DNA from: JADZGC01 sp964613485 | Lineage (GTDB): Bacteria; Patescibacteriota; Saccharimonadia; CAILAD01; GCA-016700035 | Assembly: GCA_964613485.1 (NCBI GenBank) | Contig: CAZTHB010000007.1 | Span: 1 to 29,763 of the forward strand | Direction of reading: 5' to 3' | Length of the DNA: 29,763 nucleotides | Shown here: one piece after another, positions 21,550 to 29,708 of the stretch | Position numbering within the stretch: the stretch's first letter is position 1 | Layout: each line of letters opens with the position of its first letter | Notes under the pieces: generated by a model | The model's input: only the letters and a program-made list of their open reading frames with translations | Told to the model about the DNA's origin: nothing | Databases searched by the model: none | Made by a program: the position numbers and the translations under genes

Positions 21550-22254
21550 ATGCGCATTCCGCTTAATGTTATCCACTGGTATATAGGTCTTCCGGTATTG
21601 GCATATCTTTGGATCCGAGGGTTAAGATCAGCCAAAACATCTACCAATCAGATAGGGACGTACTTTACCTCCGCAAGCTTCTTGATGCTTCTAGCGCATA
21701 TATTTTATGCAGTGCCAGCAGCGTTTATTACGGATAGCGCTCAATTGAGTTGGGCAATTTTCATTGGAGATACGTTTCAATATATCGCGTTATTTGTTAT
21801 CTGGCTGATCGCACTCCGCATCTTCACGGGGAGTAATGTCCTTGCTCGTAATATTGCAAAAATAGTCCTAGCGCTCTACACGGGGGCCTGTGTAGCGGCA
21901 TCGTATTGGGCGAATATCCCATATACTACGCAAGTTCTTTGGGTAGATGGCCACTGGAAGCTAGATTTTGCTTATCCTAAGTATTACGCAGCCCTTACCG
22001 GGTTTGATTATCTTGCGCTCGTAGCTCTAGGTATATATTTCTTCCTGCAAGCAAAGATTGCACCTACTACTTCGCAAAAATGGCGGCTTAGGTCTTTTGC
22101 ATGGCTGTTTTTTATTATCGGCCTCTTATTTGCAACGCAGCCAATACTGCCTTTTGCTTTTCAGTCGACATTATACTCGCTCATGTTGTCGGTCGGCTTT
22201 CTAGGTGGAATTATATGCTCTGTCCTGGCTGCTATCGCCGCTAAGAAACAGTAA
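21550..22254 (+). CDS. Seven-helix integral membrane protein of unknown function
   Basis: 234 residues from the ATG at 21550. Seven hydrophobic segments can be placed at roughly 9-26, 41-62, 68-93, 104-124, 148-171, 181-200 and 206-228, with short loops and a basic C-terminus. It is not a microbial rhodopsin, because the last helix has no retinal-binding lysine. The layout resembles stand-alone versions of the 7-helix sensor modules found on some histidine kinases, and it converges with a histidine kinase gene 32 nt downstream; this is only an architectural hint. It has its own extended -10 promoter with no leader. Confidence 0.75.
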   Translation: MRIPLNVIHWYIGLPVLAYLWIRGLRSAKTSTNQIGTYFTSASFLMLLAHIFYAVPAAFITDSAQLSWAIFIGDTFQYIALFVIWLIALRIFTGSNVLARNIAKIVLALYTGACVAASYWANIPYTTQVLWVDGHWKLDFAYPKYYAALTGFDYLALVALGIYFFLQAKIAPTTSQKWRLRSFAWLFFIIGLLFATQPILPFAFQSTLYSLMLSVGFLGGIICSVLAAIAAKKQ

Positions 22255-22286
22255 CGATATCTCACTGGCTAAAGAAGAAAGCCAGA

Positions 22287-23966
22287 CTATTCGTAGAGGT
22301 GCTTAACTTCTTCTTTGACGAGATTTTTCACGTCCACGTCCTTGACTGCAACGACGGGAAGTAGGAGTGCAAAAGTCGAACCTTTTTTGAGCTCACTTTC
22401 TAGATGTAGCTGAGCTCCAATTCGCTTAGCAAGCTTAGCGGTAATAAATAGACCTAGGCCAGTGCCACTTGTTTGACGAGTATATGGATCTTCTGAGCGC
22501 CAAAACTTTTCATAGACTTTATCGAGCTCACTCTTTGCAATCCCGATGCCAGTATCGCGAACACCGATCTCGAGCGTATGATCGTCTATCAGTTTGGCGA
22601 TAACAGTTATACCCCCATCTTTGGTGTACTTGATAGCATTAGTGATGAAATTCTGCATTATTTCTCGCACATATAGTCGTGAAGTCGTTACTTGAGGAAG
22701 ATTGGTATCTGCTTCGATATGGAGGAACAAGCTCTTGGCTTCGGCTTGTGGAGTGTATGTTTTTCCTAATTCATCGATGACTTCTTGGATAGGGAAAGTA
22801 GCAACGTCCATTTCGGCATCAGGGCGTTGCGCTCTCGATAGTGTCGAGAGGTCATTAACCATGTCTGCTAAAAAGAGAATCTGTTTGTGTGCTTTTGAGA
22901 TAACCTCAACTAGCTTCGCTCGGTCCATGTCTGGCTTCCCTGCCGACAGCTCAGCCATGGATACATTTGCCTCAGCGATTGTGATCGGTGTGCGCAGCTC
23001 ATGACTTACTTCAGATATAAACAACTCACGTTCTTCGTCAAGAGATTTTTCTTGAGTGATGTCTCGCATGAGGAGAATGTAGCCTTCTTGTTTGGCGAGT
23101 GGCGCAGTGATCGAAACACGGCTTATATTGATATCGAGTGCAACATGGTCATCTTCACCGTAGGGCATAATCAGGTCAGTCCGGTGCTGAATATACTTCG
23201 TGTCGCGTACAAGCTTTAGTAGGTCAACTGGATTATTCTTTTCGTCGCGTAGTCGTAAGACGTTATTGATCATTTGGCCGGTAAGCTCCATATTCGTATC
23301 GATCAAGTCGAGGGCAGCTGCATTGAAGAGTGTAATTTTACCGTCTTGTCCGATAGCTATTACTGCTTCACTAACTGAATTAATGAGGGCAACGAGCCGT
23401 TCATGTTCATAGTTCGCCTGGGTGATTTTTTGTTTCATTGATGCACGCTGCTTGCGATTACCTAAGCCGATCCGTGCCAATATGATGCTAAGCGACAGAA
23501 CTATAAGATACGAAGGTATGATGTCGAGAATGTGAGCCAGAGTGAAGCTGCCGGTTTGATAGGTCACACTCACTACCATTACCACAAAAAGAACGGAAAG
23601 ATTGACAATCAACCCCCAAGCCTCATAGTAGGTACTCATCATATATGCCACAAGTAGCCACAATAGAAGGTAATAAGACTGGGTACTTACGATAAAGATA
23701 AGTGCGAATGCTAGTGCAAGATGATATAGTACAAGATACAGTGCATGCAGCTTGCCGAACTTCAGTGCTGGTATAAAGAGTAGAAGGGAAGTCACGACGA
23801 CGAGCCCTACGAACCCAAAAACCAGTGGAGCGGAGTTAGAGAACGTCAGGCCCCGCAAATAGTCGACCGCCAATAGAATGGCCGTGAGTAGGGTAAGTGG
23901 GCTTATCAGCTGGGCGGTAACTTGATATTCGCTCGCTGAGTCGAATATCTTTTCTGAGTCAGTCAT
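22287..23966 (-). CDS. Membrane histidine kinase with PAS domain, no response regulator nearby
   Basis: A sensor kinase that autophosphorylates on histidine and passes phosphate to a response regulator. 559 residues from the ATG at 23966 (an upstream in-frame ATG at 24053 would overlap the preceding gene). An N-terminal block of about six membrane helices (about 20-166) is followed by a PAS domain (about 190-305; LINSVSEAVIAIGQDGKITLFN) and HisKA with SHELRTPI (His322). The HATPase domain has N-box NFITNAIKYT (Asn443), G1 DTGIGI (Asp471) and G2 GTGLGLFI; the F-box EKFWRSE is also present. The kinase core is complete. No response regulator occurs in the window, so the partner is encoded elsewhere. 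It is last in a leftward three-gene cluster and has a -10 box close to its start. Confidence 0.93.
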   Translation of the reverse strand: MTDSEKIFDSASEYQVTAQLISPLTLLTAILLAVDYLRGLTFSNSAPLVFGFVGLVVVTSLLLFIPALKFGKLHALYLVLYHLALAFALIFIVSTQSYYLLLWLLVAYMMSTYYEAWGLIVNLSVLFVVMVVSVTYQTGSFTLAHILDIIPSYLIVLSLSIILARIGLGNRKQRASMKQKITQANYEHERLVALINSVSEAVIAIGQDGKITLFNAAALDLIDTNMELTGQMINNVLRLRDEKNNPVDLLKLVRDTKYIQHRTDLIMPYGEDDHVALDINISRVSITAPLAKQEGYILLMRDITQEKSLDEERELFISEVSHELRTPITIAEANVSMAELSAGKPDMDRAKLVEVISKAHKQILFLADMVNDLSTLSRAQRPDAEMDVATFPIQEVIDELGKTYTPQAEAKSLFLHIEADTNLPQVTTSRLYVREIMQNFITNAIKYTKDGGITVIAKLIDDHTLEIGVRDTGIGIAKSELDKVYEKFWRSEDPYTRQTSGTGLGLFITAKLAKRIGAQLHLESELKKGSTFALLLPVVAVKDVDVKNLVKEEVKHLYE

Positions 23967-23975
23967 ATTAATACT

Positions 23976-23981
23976 ATTATA
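23976..23981 (-). promoter_or_regulatory. -10 box of the histidine kinase gene
   Basis: A perfect TATAAT on the minus strand, 9 nt before the ATG at 23966, with no Shine-Dalgarno and a weak -35. It suggests that the kinase can be transcribed separately from the two genes upstream as a near-leaderless mRNA. Confidence 0.5.
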
Positions 23982-24001
23982 CAGCTTATGGTTCGTGATC
24001 T

Positions 24002-24970
24002 CTACGAAAAACGAAGACGCAATGATTTGCGATGAATGCCCGTTCCGCGCCACACAAATGATTCAAGGATGTAGTGCGAAATAGTCAAGACGATAGCGAT
24101 TTGCAGAGCGAACGGCACAAGATGGAAAGTCAGTAGGCTGGCTAAGGCGATCGATACAAGAAGTGTGGCAGCCCAGGCTGGTAGATACCAAAACTCGCGG
24201 TAAAGCAGATTATGCTTCACGGCATTATTTCGGTTGGCGTCATGGTTGATGTAGAGCAGATACGCTGTCGTGTCATGAATGATCCTAGGGATAAGGATGA
24301 CAAAAAACGGAGCACCCAAAAGTATGCAGGCGAGTACACTGAGATACATGGCGGTATTTGCTATCATGTACCAGCGCCCGAATGGTTGCTTCAGCTGGAG
24401 GCAAGTAATGGCTGCAAGAAGTATGAGTGTGATCGCAAAGCCAAGTACTGCGGGTAGGAGCCAGGCTTTAAATGGACCCAACTCAATTTGGTAGTAGCCG
24501 ATGAGTGCCGCTAGCACCAATGAGCCTACTATCAAAACATAGCCCCATATCTCATATAGCTTATTTGGTTGCCGGTTCATGATTCGCCCGATGCCAACTT
24601 GCTGCTTGAGTACATGATATACCGTCCACATAAAATAAACGGAGTAAAAGGCCATGATGCCAAATGATAGTGTTACTGCGGCGAGCGCTAGGACCGCTAC
24701 AAGATAACGCAGTAAAAGCTTAGTCTTGTAGTAGCCTATGTACTCACGGTCCGCCAGCAACACATGGCTAGCGACAATGTGTGGGAGTTCTAGAAAAACA
24801 CTTAAAATAACGATATCTCCAGGCTGTTGTGGTAGGCGGCCAAAGTCATAATTGAGAAGCTTTAAGAGTAACAAAAGTGCAAGTGCTAAGATACAGACTG
24901 AATAAGGGTAATATAGCGCTCGAACTGACAAGAATTGGTCCTTAGTAATTGATTGAGTGGCTGCCATCAT
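24002..24970 (-). CDS. Polytopic membrane protein with conserved-looking histidines
   Basis: 322 residues with eight or nine hydrophobic segments. Histidines sit at membrane borders in a pattern suggestive of metal binding: ELPHIVASHVLL, YHVLKQQVGIG, RIIHDTTAYLLYINHD and SHYILESFVWRGTGIH. This layout recalls integral-membrane di-iron or mono-iron enzymes such as fatty-acid desaturase/hydroxylase-like and Brp/Blh carotene-cleavage proteins, but none of their exact motifs is matched, so no function is assigned. The ATG overlaps the stop of the upstream gene (ATGA), so the two are coupled. The kinase gene follows 35 nt later. Confidence 0.7.
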   Translation of the reverse strand: MMAATQSITKDQFLSVRALYYPYSVCILALALLLLLKLLNYDFGRLPQQPGDIVILSVFLELPHIVASHVLLADREYIGYYKTKLLLRYLVAVLALAAVTLSFGIMAFYSVYFMWTVYHVLKQQVGIGRIMNRQPNKLYEIWGYVLIVGSLVLAALIGYYQIELGPFKAWLLPAVLGFAITLILLAAITCLQLKQPFGRWYMIANTAMYLSVLACILLGAPFFVILIPRIIHDTTAYLLYINHDANRNNAVKHNLLYREFWYLPAWAATLLVSIALASLLTFHLVPFALQIAIVLTISHYILESFVWRGTGIHRKSLRLRFS

Positions 24971-25677
24971 AACGTCTCGTCATAAAAGATGTAGTAAGTC
25001 GTAATAGCGGAGATGATGCTAGTGGATCGTAGTTCATCACGCTGAATTTCATCCCATTCTCTCAAGAAAATATTTTCCCAATCAACACCATAATTTAGGA
25101 ATAATGACTCGAGAGTGTAATCGTCAGTAGCATACGTAATCGTACCGAGCGACAAATCCTGGTTACGTAACGTTTCTCGAATATTCGTCTGCTGGCTATT
25201 ATTCGTTTCTTCAATTAATGTCGAGAAGGAGAATGGTGCATCTCCCTTGACGGTAATTGGTTTGGCTACTGCATACACGCATTTCATGCTTTTACCTACA
25301 GGTCGCTCGTTAAATTTAGAGCCACCCATGACGGTAATTGCCTGGCAGCCGTGATTAATATATGAACGCTTTCCGACATTGACACTGTACTTTTGTAATG
25401 CATCTGATGCTTGGGACGTTACCGCCTGCTTAAAGACTGTAAGCGTAGATTCGAGAGCTTGCTCGGCATCGACTTTTGCTTTTGGAAGCTTTTGCTCGGC
25501 CTTAGATTTTTGTAGAGCCCAAATAATCTCTGGAGAATGCAGTGTAGCGTCGATCCAGCTGTAGGCAAAAGCAAGTATGGGGATGCCGATTATTATTCCT
25601 AATACAATTATCCAGCGTTTTATTCGCTTGGGTGGCTTTGTTTCCATAGTGTTCGTGCGAGGCAGAGCTTTTGCCAT
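24967..25677 (-). CDS. Single-helix anchored extracytoplasmic protein, unknown function
   Basis: 236 residues from the ATG at 25677, chosen because a -10 box lies 9 nt before it; the in-frame upstream start at 25740 would lie within the promoter region. A short basic cytoplasmic N-terminus (KPPKRIKR) is followed by one hydrophobic segment (about 23-41) and a soluble domain of about 190 residues, predicted outside. It has a helical lysine/alanine-rich stalk (about 55-95) and two cysteines (GCQAI, MKCVYA) that could form a disulfide. No lipobox is seen. First gene of the leftward cluster and coupled to the next gene by an ATGA overlap. Function not recognised. Confidence 0.72.
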   Translation of the reverse strand: MAKALPRTNTMETKPPKRIKRWIIVLGIIIGIPILAFAYSWIDATLHSPEIIWALQKSKAEQKLPKAKVDAEQALESTLTVFKQAVTSQASDALQKYSVNVGKRSYINHGCQAITVMGGSKFNERPVGKSMKCVYAVAKPITVKGDAPFSFSTLIEETNNSQQTNIRETLRNQDLSLGTITYATDDYTLESLFLNYGVDWENIFLREWDEIQRDELRSTSIISAITTYYIFYDETL

Positions 25678-25686
25678 AGTGCTTAT

Positions 25687-25692
25687 AGTATA
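25687..25692 (-). promoter_or_regulatory. -10 box of the leftward cluster
   Basis: TATACT on the minus strand, 9 nt before the ATG at 25677, within the 9-mer TATACTATA. No Shine-Dalgarno and no clear -35. It is divergent from the promoter at 25769-25780. Confidence 0.5.
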
Positions 25693-25768
25693 GCGTGCGA
25701 GGCTACGAAAACACAGCACGGGCCTCACTGAAGTAAGCATTAGATGTTTGTGTACGAGCCCCGAGCAG

Positions 25769-25780
25769 TGCTAGTATAGA
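25769..25780 (+). promoter_or_regulatory. Extended -10 promoter of the S49 peptidase gene
   Basis: TGCTAGTAT (25769-25777) is an extended -10 ending 9 nt before the ATG at 25787; the overlapping TATAGA (25775-25780) ends 6 nt before it. No ribosome site is seen, so the mRNA is probably leaderless. Confidence 0.5.
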
Positions 25781-25786
25781 CACATC

Positions 25787-26989
25787 ATGCATGACATCGA
25801 ACCACGCCCCCTCCACAATCATCAACCGCCACACCATCCTCAGCCGTATCAACCTCCTCAGGCCATACAGCCACCGCCTTTGCCGCCGCAGAAACAACCC
25901 GCTACCGGCGGATCAGGCAAGCAATTTGCAATGACATTATTAGCGGTGATTGTCGGTACGCCTCTCGCATGGGTAGCTACTTTTATGCTGCTCGGGATTT
26001 TTGCAATTATCGTAGCTATTTCAGCGGGTGGTAGTGAAAGTGGATCGACTATTGGCGAAATCTCCACGAAGTATATCGCTGGCAATGAAGCTGCGGAGAA
26101 AAAAATTGTCGTGATTCCAATGAACGGCCCGATTCTTTCCGGCTCGTCATCGGCGCCGCTCTCAATACTATTTGACGCCTTCACAGACGGGGATGTAGTG
26201 AAGCGTCAACTGATCGATCTATCTCAAGACGAGAGTGTTATGGGGGTTATTCTGCAAATTGACAGCCCGGGTGGGCTCATTACTGCCAGCAAGTCGATAA
26301 CTGACGGTATCGAATATTATCGCCAAAAAACAAACAAGCCGGTCGAGTCATTCATAAATGGTATGGGGGCATCGGGCGCCTATTGGGCAGCAAGTGCTAC
26401 AGACAGGATTACTGCCATCCAAGGTAGTGAGGCTGGTAGTATTGGCGTAATCTTCGGCCCCTTGGCTAGATACAATGGGATAGTGAGCGATGGCCAAGTC
26501 ACGACAAAAGACAGCATTGACTACACTTACTTCACCGCTGGACGATCTAAGGACATTGGTAGTCCATTCCGCGATATGACACAACCAGAAAAGGACTTCC
26601 TCAATCAGCAAATACAAGAAGAATATGATGTATTTGTGAACTACGTCGCCGATCGACGCAAGATATCATCTGAGACTATCCGCAACGACATTGGTGCATT
26701 GCCATATTCTGCTAAGACCGCTCAGGCTAAGAAGTTGATTGATCAAGTAGGGAATGTCGAGTCGGTATATGCCAGCGTAGCGCAAGGCGCCAGCTCTGAT
26801 AGTTATAAGATCGAAGAGGTCGTTGGCGATGGTGGATTCTTGAGCTCACTGTTTGGTGCACAAGGGCTCATTTCGAAGCTTCGATACTCAGCTACGAATA
26901 TTGAGCAGGGACGAGCTAAGTATTGCTCCGAAAAAATCTTAAACCGTCCACTCATGTATTCAGCTGACATCTCGTCACTGTGTAAGTAA
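25787..26989 (+). CDS. sppA: S49-family membrane serine peptidase (SppA-like)
   Basis: Signal peptide peptidases of this family degrade cleaved signal peptides and other membrane fragments. 400 residues. An unusual N-terminal tail of about 45 residues, rich in proline and histidine (HNHQPPHHPQPYQPP), precedes one or two closely spaced membrane segments (about 47-79). The S49 domain shows LQIDSPGG, then NGMGASGAYWAAS with likely nucleophile Ser196, GSIGVIFGP, and SKDIGSPFR with likely general base Lys255. The Ser-Lys spacing resembles the single-domain Bacillus-type SppA. The C-terminal 60 residues after the domain are not recognised. It is transcribed divergently from the leftward cluster. 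Confidence 0.93.
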   Translation: MHDIEPRPLHNHQPPHHPQPYQPPQAIQPPPLPPQKQPATGGSGKQFAMTLLAVIVGTPLAWVATFMLLGIFAIIVAISAGGSESGSTIGEISTKYIAGNEAAEKKIVVIPMNGPILSGSSSAPLSILFDAFTDGDVVKRQLIDLSQDESVMGVILQIDSPGGLITASKSITDGIEYYRQKTNKPVESFINGMGASGAYWAASATDRITAIQGSEAGSIGVIFGPLARYNGIVSDGQVTTKDSIDYTYFTAGRSKDIGSPFRDMTQPEKDFLNQQIQEEYDVFVNYVADRRKISSETIRNDIGALPYSAKTAQAKKLIDQVGNVESVYASVAQGASSDSYKIEEVVGDGGFLSSLFGAQGLISKLRYSATNIEQGRAKYCSEKILNRPLMYSADISSLCK

Positions 26990-27042
26990 TATCGAGCCTC
27001 GCTGTGCGCAGAGGGCTTGGAGGGGGTTAAGGTTAATTGTCG

Positions 27043-27068
27043 TGATATGCTAGGGGGAATAGAGGAGG
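27043..27068 (+). promoter_or_regulatory. Extended -10 and strong ribosome site of the antiporter gene
   Basis: TGATATGCT (27043-27051) fits an extended -10, but no -35 is clear. GAGGAGG (27062-27068) lies 9 nt before the ATG, one of the best ribosome sites in the non-ribosomal part of the window. Confidence 0.45.
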
Positions 27069-27077
27069 TGGAAACAC

Positions 27078-28775
27078 ATGCACAGTAGCGTGTTTACTGA
27101 GATCAGTATTGTAATCGTCATCGCAGCCATAGTATCGATTGTGATGCGGGCACTGCGACAGCCGCTTATCATCGGGTATATCCTGACCGGTGTGTTTCTC
27201 GGTCCAACCGTGTTTAATGTACTCAACCCGTCAGATTCGATCGACCTACTTGGTAATTTCGGGGTAGCACTCCTGCTCTTTTTGGTAGGACTCGGACTCA
27301 ATCCAAAGGTCATCAAAGAGGTTGGGCGCGTCTCACTGCTGACCGGATTAGGGCAGGTACTGTTTACGCTCATTTTGGCCCTGGGGGTCACCAAGCTCTT
27401 CGGCTACAGTATCGTTCCGAGCTTGTACATCGCCGTTGCGCTCACATTCTCAAGTACTATCATCATCCTCAAACTCTTAACTGATAAGCGTGAACACAAT
27501 ACGCTTTATGGCAAAATATCGATTGGCTTTCTCTTGGTTCAAGATATTATCGCTACATTCGCGCTTGTGATCGCTTCTGCTTCTGGACAAGAGCTCAATG
27601 CGGCGGCACTCAGCATATTAATACTCAAGGGCATAGTACTAACCGCCGGCGTACTATTGGCATCAAAATATATCATTAGTCGTTTGAGTAATTTCTTATC
27701 GAAATCGCAGGAGTTACTCTTCATCTTTTCGATCGCCTGGGGCTTTAGTATCGCGACACTATTCTATGAAATGGGCTTTAGTCTTGAAGTAGGCGCACTT
27801 ATCGCCGGTGTAGCCTTATCGACGATGCATTATGCGCAAGAGATTGGCTCACGACTGCGCCCGCTACGCGATTTCTTTATCGTGGTGTTCTTCATTGCGC
27901 TTGGTGCTCGGCTCGACTTAGGCAATGTCACATCGATTATTCCGCAAGTGATAGCATTCTCTACACTCGTACTGATAGGCAATCCTCTCATCGTGATGAT
28001 GATCATGGGGGTCTTAGGCTACACCAAGAAGACTGGCTTCAAGGCTGGCTTAGCCGTAGCGCAAATCAGTGAGTTCTCACTCATCTTCATCCTGCTGGGG
28101 CTAAAGAACAAGCAGATTGATGAGAGCGTCGTCTCGCTTGTCGCTATTGTTGGCATCATAACGATCGCTGTCTCGGCCTATATGATTACGTATGCCGACA
28201 AGCTATTCGCACTCTTATCACGATACCTACAGGTCTTCGAGCGCAAGGACGTAAAGATCGAGAAAGAATCCAGTGCAAGCTATGACTGCGTACTCTTTGG
28301 CTATCGTCGTGGGGGCAGTGAGTTTGTGAAGGCCTTTGACGCCCTTTCTCACAGATACCTGGTAGTCGACTACAACCCGGAGACCGTCGAAGAGCTGGAG
28401 CGCAAGAATATCCCATACGTGTACGGTGATGTGACTGATCCTGAGCTGCTGGATGATTTAGACCTCGCGAAAGCAAAATTAGTTGTGTGTCATGTGAGCG
28501 ACTTTACGGCGAATTCGCTACTGGTCGAGTATATGCAGAACATAAATGCTAAGGCAGTGGTTATCTGCCGTGCCGACAACGCACATGAGGCGGCTGAATT
28601 ATACGGCCTAGGTGCGAGCTATGTCCTTTTGCCGCGCTATATCGGTAGCGAGCGCATCGGTACATTCATTCGTCAGAAGGGCTTCAAGAAGGCCGCGTAT
28701 GCGAAGTATCGAGATAAGCACCAGCAGCAGCTACAAGAACTATTTGAGACAGAAGAACAGTCTGGCGCAAGCTAA
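27078..28775 (+). CDS. Kef/CPA2-type cation:proton antiporter with RCK domain
   Basis: A secondary transporter exchanging K+ or Na+ for H+. 565 residues. About 12-13 membrane helices (about 5-375) carry typical CPA2 blocks: RQPLIIGYILTGVFLGPTVF, LLLFLVGLGLNPK, ALTFSSTIIILKLLTDK, LLVQDIIATFALV (the conserved QD) and AVAQISEFSLIFILLGL. A C-terminal TrkA-N (RCK) domain starts near residue 395. Its nucleotide loop reads FGYRRGGSEF, an altered GxGxxG with Arg at the middle glycine, but the later acidic VVDYNPETVEEL and VYGDVTDPELL elements are kept. No TrkA-C domain follows, only a short lysine/glutamine-rich tail. Confidence 0.93.
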   Translation: MHSSVFTEISIVIVIAAIVSIVMRALRQPLIIGYILTGVFLGPTVFNVLNPSDSIDLLGNFGVALLLFLVGLGLNPKVIKEVGRVSLLTGLGQVLFTLILALGVTKLFGYSIVPSLYIAVALTFSSTIIILKLLTDKREHNTLYGKISIGFLLVQDIIATFALVIASASGQELNAAALSILILKGIVLTAGVLLASKYIISRLSNFLSKSQELLFIFSIAWGFSIATLFYEMGFSLEVGALIAGVALSTMHYAQEIGSRLRPLRDFFIVVFFIALGARLDLGNVTSIIPQVIAFSTLVLIGNPLIVMMIMGVLGYTKKTGFKAGLAVAQISEFSLIFILLGLKNKQIDESVVSLVAIVGIITIAVSAYMITYADKLFALLSRYLQVFERKDVKIEKESSASYDCVLFGYRRGGSEFVKAFDALSHRYLVVDYNPETVEELERKNIPYVYGDVTDPELLDDLDLAKAKLVVCHVSDFTANSLLVEYMQNINAKAVVICRADNAHEAAELYGLGASYVLLPRYIGSERIGTFIRQKGFKKAAYAKYRDKHQQQLQELFETEEQSGAS

Positions 28776-28799
28776 AATCTGTGTGGGTGTAGAGATCGA

Positions 28800-29042
28800 T
28801 TACTTCTTGCGGCTATTCGCGACGCCATTTTTGATCGCGTCTTTTGATTGCTCGTATGTGTGCCGTACTTTATGAAGCGCTGTTTGCGCCCAAGCAAACT
28901 CCGAGGCAAGTACGACCAAGCCAACAATAATAACTGGCAAGCCTGGTCCTGGCAGGACTAAAAACATGAGTCCGACACCAATTGCCGTCACACCAATGAG
29001 TAAGACGAAGAATTTGCGACTATATTTTATGACCTTGCGCAT
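28800..29042 (-). CDS. Small PGPGW-type membrane protein
   Basis: 80 residues. A basic N-terminus (MRKVIKYSRKF) leads into one long or two short hydrophobic segments with the hallmark LVLPGPGLPVIIVGLVVLASEF, matching the putative transmembrane PGPGW family (here PGPGL), followed by a helical lysine-rich tail. Function is unknown in the family. It is convergent with the antiporter gene, with 24 nt between stops. The start is supported by an extended -10 box 7 nt upstream. Confidence 0.85.
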   Translation of the reverse strand: MRKVIKYSRKFFVLLIGVTAIGVGLMFLVLPGPGLPVIIVGLVVLASEFAWAQTALHKVRHTYEQSKDAIKNGVANSRKK

Positions 29043-29049
29043 TAGCTAT

Positions 29050-29058
29050 AGTATAGCA
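29050..29058 (-). promoter_or_regulatory. Extended -10 promoter, leaderless arrangement
   Basis: On the minus strand TGCTATACT ends 7 nt before the ATG at 29042, the spacing expected if transcription starts on the start codon. The box is part of the 13-bp dyad GCTATAGTATAGC (29045-29057). Confidence 0.6.
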
Positions 29059-29119
29059 GCACAAGCTGAGGGATAGCTGGATAGGCTTTGATCGCATAAG
29101 AATTACTGGGCGTCTATCC

Positions 29120-29147
29120 TTGTGAAGCGATTTTGACACTATATACT
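29120..29147 (+). promoter_or_regulatory. Possible promoter of the nucleotidyltransferase-fold gene
   Basis: TTGTGA (29120-29125), 16-bp spacer, TATACT (29142-29147). The transcript would start near 29154, about 70 nt before the ATG at 29222, or next to an in-frame TTG at 29153. Confidence 0.45.
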
Positions 29148-29221
29148 CATGCTTGAATGCAAGCGCAACACGTGTGTATTCTAGGAGTAGTATCACATCG
29201 CACCTATCCGAAAGAAATCAT

Positions 29222-29698
29222 ATGTATAGCCCAATCGAAGCAAACGAACTTAGGCGACTGCTGGCACCAATCGCAAGGCTGCCACTACCCTGGAGTAAGT
29301 CAATTCTTGTTGGCGGCGCAGCGATGGCTGTTTGGGGAATTAAGTCGGATGTGACGGACTATGACATCGTCGTGACCGCTGCATGTCTCATCAATGAAGC
29401 GCATTATATCGGTCGTCCTACAAACCGTGGAACGCGACTCAAGAATCTGGAACGCGTAGTGGGCGATTATGGTGAGCGTGAGGTCTGTGGCCACATAACC
29501 ATCATGCTTCCACCAAATGATTCATTCTATCGTGCTTCGTTCGCGCAGCTTATGTCATCGTCACGTATCGTTCAGGGTAATCGAGTGCTGACTCCCGAAG
29601 GGATACTTGCCTGGAAACGAGCAATTGGGCGCAAGAAGGACGAAGCCGACATTCGCAAGATTGTCAGTTACCTAGAACAGCATGGTATGGCTGCATAA
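29222..29698 (+). CDS. Nucleotidyltransferase-fold protein, solitary
   Basis: 158 residues from the ATG at 29222; an in-frame TTG at 29153 would add 23 residues and could be the start of a leaderless form. The N-terminal part has SILVGGAAMAVWGIKSDVTDYDIVV, which fits the minimal nucleotidyltransferase pattern (GG-A then DxD, Asp46 and Asp48). The C-terminal LTPEGILAWKRAIGRKKDEADIRK resembles the lysine and R-x-KD-x-x-D end common in AbiEii-like and related nucleotidyltransferases. The usual GS is replaced by GGA, as in that group. No partner gene such as an AbiEi-type antitoxin is visible, so toxin function is not claimed. A terminator follows. Confidence 0.75.
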   Translation: MYSPIEANELRRLLAPIARLPLPWSKSILVGGAAMAVWGIKSDVTDYDIVVTAACLINEAHYIGRPTNRGTRLKNLERVVGDYGEREVCGHITIMLPPNDSFYRASFAQLMSSSRIVQGNRVLTPEGILAWKRAIGRKKDEADIRKIVSYLEQHGMAA

Positions 29699-29708
29699 TA
29701 TAACAAAA

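Noticed and set aside
21550..22254. Microbial rhodopsin
   Set aside because: Seven helices fit, but there is no lysine in the last helix to bind retinal.
22265..22285. Terminator between the 7-helix gene and the kinase gene
   Set aside because: CTGGCT/AGCCAG forms a 6-bp stem, but no T-run follows on either strand.
26995..27018. Terminator after sppA
   Set aside because: Only short broken stems (AGCC/GGCT, CTG/CAG) with an internal loop and a G-rich rather than T-rich tail.
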